Below are positions 59,679-64,000 of a stretch of DNA of 64,000 nucleotides, in pieces. The notes beneath the pieces were generated by a model. That model saw nothing but the letters and a program-made list of their open reading frames with translations. It was not told the origin of the DNA and did not search any database. The first letter of the stretch is position 1; each line of letters begins with the position of its first letter. The position numbers were made by a program, and so were the translations under genes. This stretch comes from Rosellinia necatrix (lineage: Eukaryota > Ascomycota > Sordariomycetes > Xylariales > Xylariaceae), in the NCBI GenBank assembly GCA_021209875.1, contig JAGYVD010000011.1, positions 186,001 to 250,000 on the forward strand, in the 5' to 3' direction.

Positions 59679-62593
59679 TATAAAACTAAAGTTTATATTT
59701 ATATAAAATATTTTATAAGTTATTAAGCTTATAATTTATATTATATATAGATTTTTTAATTAAATAAAATAATTATTATATAAAACATTAAGTTTAATAA
59801 AAAGAAATTTTTATTAAAAAGAACAAAAAAAACTAATAATTATAATAAATAAAACTTTTATGAAAAAAATTATTAAAAATAAATTTAACGTTTTAAATTT
59901 TTTATTATATTGAATATATAAAATATTAAACTTATTACTATATATAAGCTTAAAAATATTTTTTGTTATTTTTATTTTTTATGAAAATATTTTTAATTTA
60001 ATTAATAAACTTTAAAAAAATTAATTAATGCAACAAAAATTAAAAATTAAAACCGCTAAAAAATATATTATTAAAAACAGCGGTTATAATATTTAATTAT
60101 TTAAATTCATAACATTTTAAAATATTTTTAAACTAAAAAACAACTAAAAATTAAAAATAAAAAAATAAACTAAAAGCTAAAAAAAGGTTTTAAGCTTAAA
60201 TATAAACAATAAAACGCTTATATAAAATAAAACAGAGCTTTTTATTTAATATAAAACTAATTAGTTTTAAAAAAAGCTTAAAAGTTATTTTTAACAATAA
60301 AATAATTACATATTATAAAAAGTTTTAAAATATTAATAATTAAAATATAAACCGTTTATTAATTAATTAATACATTAAATAAACTAATAATATATATATA
60401 TATATATAAAATATTTTTAGCAGTTTTTTATTTAAACTAAAAAATTAAAATTTAAACTTTTAATTTAAGATTAAAAAAAGTAATAAAAAGTTTATGTTTA
60501 TTATAATAGTTTATTTAAATAATATTATTAAAAGTTTAAATAATTTAAATTAGTTTAATTTTATAAAAACTTTTTTATTTTATTAAAAATAAACGTTCTA
60601 TAAAAAAAACCAAAAAATATAAAATATTATATATAATATTTATAGCTGTAATAAGTTAAAATAAAACAGAAAAAATAAATGCTAAATTAAAAAAATATAA
60701 CTAAAAATAATTTATTAAAACTATTATTAAAAACTAAAAAAATTTGGCAATTATTTAATAAATAAGCAGTTATATATTAATATTTACGTAAAAATAAAAT
60801 CGCTTAAAAAAATAGTTAAAATAATAAAATTGAATAAAGTTTTAAAATTATTACTCCAGTTAAAATAAATATTTTAATATAAGTTTATTAAAAAAATATA
60901 TTCAATAATATAAATTATATATTATAATATAAAATACTTTTTAGCTAGAAAATATATTATAAACAACTTAAATAATAATATTTGCTTTAAAAACTTTTAA
61001 GCTTATAATAGCTTTAATCCTGTATTTTAATTTAAAAATATTTTAGTTTAATATAATTTTTATATTTTTAAACATTTTATAAATTAAAAATATTAATAAT
61101 ATATTATTTTTTAATTGCTTTTATAATTAAATAAAATAATATTATTATATAAAACGTTATATAGTTTAAAAAATTCTATGCTTTTTTAATATACAAAGTT
61201 TTTATTAATAGTTAAAATATTAAAAATAATTGCTTTTTAAAAAGCTTTATTTATTTTATCTTAAAATTAATTTATATTTATAATTTTTACGTTAATAATT
61301 TTGTAATGTTTTATTTTATAAATAATAAAGTTACAAAATGAAAAATTATATAAAGTATTAAAAATATAAATAAATTTAAAAATAAAGCAATATTAAATAA
61401 TGTTTAAAAATTAAAATAATTTATAATCAAAAAGCTTTAACAATTTTTTTAGCTTATAATTAATATATTAAAAAACTTGCTAAATATTACAGACTAAATA
61501 ATTTAACATATATACCAGCTATTTTTTTATTACATAAAAATTTTATATATAATTTAAATTAAGCTATAAAAAAACAAATAAAAACTTATTAAAAAAAATT
61601 AGATTAACATTATATAATAAAATAATATTAACAACAGATATAGCTTTTATATTTAAAATATTATTATAGTTTTTAATTTATTTAAGCGTTAAGTATTATA
61701 TTATAATTAATTATTTAATTAAATATTTATATAAAACTAGATTTTTAATGGTTAGATTTAAAATAAGTTTTTAAAAAACATAAGCTTTTATAATCGTTAA
61801 AAACGTTTTATTTATAAACAATAAAAAAACGCGTAAATTATTATATAAATATATCATCTTAATTTTTAAAAACTTTTTTATTTAAAAAATAATAAAATAA
61901 AATATTGTTTTAATATTAACTGCTAAAGCTAAAGTTAAAATAATCGCTTTTACGGCCGAAAAAACTATAATATTAAAAAGCTTTTTTAAAATATTTTACT
62001 TAATTTTAAAAATATATAAACCTTTAAATTAATTATAAAAGAAAATAAATAAATTAACATAAAATTACAGCATATTAAAATATAAAATACATAAATAAAA
62101 TAAAAATATTAAAAGAATTATTCAAAATAAAATATTTTGTAATTATTTAAATATTAATAAACAAGCTTATAAAAAATTTACTACGCGTTTAATTTAAACA
62201 TTTTTATGTTTTATTTAATTTTTATGACTATAACTATAAAATTTACAAAAAACATAGCTTATAAATAATAAAAACTAATTAATTATAACTAAAGAAACTT
62301 TTTAAATTATTTTTAAATATTTATTTTTATAAATAAATTAATAAAATTCTTATTATTAAAATTAATTTTATATTAAAACAATTTTTTAATTTTTTATTTA
62401 TTTTTTTATAAATAGCTGGCTTAAAATTTAAGTTATTTTTTAACAACTAAAACTTTTAAACGATTAGCAGGCATTATAAAAAGCTTAAAAATATATAATT
62501 TTTTTTTTAATTTAAAGTTTTTATATTAAAACGTTATAACTGCCGTCTTTAAAAATTATTTATAATTTTTAAATATTTTATAATATTTATGAT
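59679..62593. other. Decayed A-rich sequence, perhaps the rest of F2
   Basis: The position right after D1 and the A-rich plus strand fit the 3' half of F2. F1 does not give a readable counterpart and no F terminal repeat appears before the R196 copy. No open frame, terminal repeat or RNA gene is seen. Confidence 0.4.
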
Positions 62594-62789
62594 ACACGCG
62601 TGTAGAGGGAGCGCTTACATAAGCCCCTCGCTTGGGGTGCTGTGGCCCGTGGCCACACGCACAACCTAATTAGGCCTAGCCTTATATATGTGGGCCCTAG
62701 CCCACACCTAGGTAAAACTTTAGCTTAGCCTAGATTTGCTAGTTCTCCATCTTTTATAATACACACTTTACACCCCCATGGTGCACCTC
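62594..62789 (+). mobile_element. R196 copy, un-RIPed
   Basis: It is 196 bases, the same length as the copy at 40551, and nearly identical, from ACACGCGTGTAGAGGGAGCGC to CCATGGTGCACCTC. Most differences are transitions (GCGCGC against CACGCG, CCCCATGTATGTG against CTTATATATGTG). It is followed by TTAAT, but the left flank ATGAT does not match it. The same four inverted repeats are present. Confidence 0.78.
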
Positions 62790-64000
62790 TTAATTTATTA
62801 ATATTTTTAAGCTTATAAATTATTAAATTTATTTTATATTTAATTATTTTATATAGCATAAATAATTAAAAAAAAATTTTAATAATACTATTTTTTTTTT
62901 TAATATTTATTTTCGCTAAAATAAAAGCTTTTTTAAATATTTAAACGGTTATAATTTTTATATTTGTTAAAACAGAAATATTATTAGTATTAGCGTTAGC
63001 ATAATTATTTTAAAAAAAAAATAGCTGGACCTAAAACTATTATTTTTAGTTTTTTTAAAGCTGTTATTTTTAATTATTATAGCTAAGCTTAAGCTTGTTT
63101 TATTTTATTTTTAATAAAAATATATTTAAATTAAAAAATAATAGCGTTAATAAAAATATAAAAATTAAAAATTATAAAAACTTTATAAGCTATTATATTA
63201 AAAATTAAATCAAAAAAATTAAAACGCTTATTAAAAAGTTTTTTAGCTTGTATTATTTTAAAAAACTATAATAAAAAACTAAGCTGTTTTTAGTTATATA
63301 AAGTTTTAATAAAAAAACACTTATAAAAAATAAAACGATTTATATAAAAATATATTTATATCTGCTAATATAAAAATAATACTGCTAATTAAAATCTTAA
63401 GCTTAATAAACATATTTTTTTTAATTTTTTTTATATAACTAAATAAATATAAATATAATAAAAACGTTTTTAATTTATTTTTATAAAGCGATTTTTTTAG
63501 CATGTTTTTATAAACAATTTTATTATTATTTATATATTTATTATTAACATAATATAAGCTTAGCAGAAAAACTAAACTAGCTAGCTTTTTATTAAAAAAA
63601 ACATTTATGTTATTAATTAAAAATCATAATAACAATATAAAAAGTTTTAAAACTTTTTATTAAAAAAGTTAGTTGTAAAGCTTGTTAAAAAAAAAACTAA
63701 AAATAAAATTAATATATATAATTAATAAATAAATTTTAAAAAAAATATATAAAGCTAGATTAAATATAAAATTATTAAATTTAAAATTTTATTTTTTAAT
63801 ATTATAAATATTAGCTAGTATTTTATTAATAACGCTAGCTATTATTAGTTTAGCAGCTTTTTTTAAAACAAAGTCAGCAGTAAAACTAATAATAATAAAG
63901 CCTAGCTTTTTAGCAGCAGAAGCAGCTTAAATAACAGCAGTTATAATAATAATAAAAATAATGAAAAAATGCAAATAAAAAAATAAGCAAGCAAATAAAT
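62790..64000. other. Decayed A/T-rich sequence to window end
   Basis: No gene is supported; the minus-strand 60-codon frame at 63321-63503 is Lys/Leu/Ile low complexity. The last 150 bases hold several GCAGC and GCAGAAGCAGC units resembling the trinucleotide-rich patches of element H, so another related element may start near the right edge. Confidence 0.4.

Noticed and set aside
1..64000. Mitochondrial genome or A/T-rich bacterial/protist chromosome
   Set aside because: No mitochondrial genes, tRNAs or long open frames. Decayed LTR elements, transition-type differences between copies and a short spliceosomal intron point to RIPed fungal nuclear DNA.

Overview
The window looks like a repeat block from the nuclear genome of a filamentous ascomycete (Pezizomycotina). 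Almost all of it is extremely A/T-rich, stop-riddled, and poor in CpA/TpG but rich in TpA. This is the pattern left by repeat-induced point mutation (RIP). Comparing copies of the same repeat inside the window shows the C-to-T / G-to-A changes directly. A short island of near-normal base composition (about 31.25-33.45 kb) holds the only gene-like sequence, on the minus strand, with a canonical short fungal intron. I could not narrow the taxon further, and I saw no rRNA, tRNA, CRISPR array or bacterial feature.

Layout. 1-4130: decayed A-rich repeat whose first 190 bases recur at 42.4 kb. 4131-4323: RIPed copy of a 196-bp repeat (R196). About 6.85-10.018 kb: minus-strand copy of LTR-type element F (F1), carrying a 213-bp un-RIPed insertion (R213, 9180-9392). 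10019-10223: left remnant of a Ty3/Gypsy element (Gyp-2). 10224-25159: LTR element B (B1), itself split by a complete 8.3-kb Ty3/Gypsy element (Gyp-1, 15445-23736, 184-bp LTRs, TAGAA target duplication). 25160-27505: right part of Gyp-2, ending in its LTR. 27.5-31.2 kb: little-RIPed A/T-rich spacer with a D-type LTR fragment and a short GC-rich tract. 31.25-33.45 kb: gene island. About 33.62-35.19 kb: LTR and internal part of element D (D2). 35192-about 40.96 kb: second B copy (B3), with R196 copies at 40551 and 40963. 42.4-42.6 kb: repeat shared with the window start, interrupted by LTR element H (42601-50580). 50715-53695: plus-strand F copy (F2), interrupted by element D1 (53696-59673). 59.68-64 kb: further decayed sequence with a fourth R196 copy at 62594.

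How it fits together. The block is a set of nested insertions whose order can be read: Gyp-2 was split by F1 and B1, B1 by Gyp-1, and F1 by R213; B3 received R196, and F2 received D1. B3 preserves the empty site matching the Gyp-1 insertion, and F2 lacks R213, so these two nestings are checked by paralogues inside the window. No transposon protein is intact. Domain calls rest on aligned decayed residues, such as a Gypsy reverse transcriptase with its Asp-Asp pair turned to Asn-Asn, and an integrase core. The island gene may be a decayed gene: its two long exon-like segments after the intron are joined only through two frame changes, each at a slippage-prone tract.
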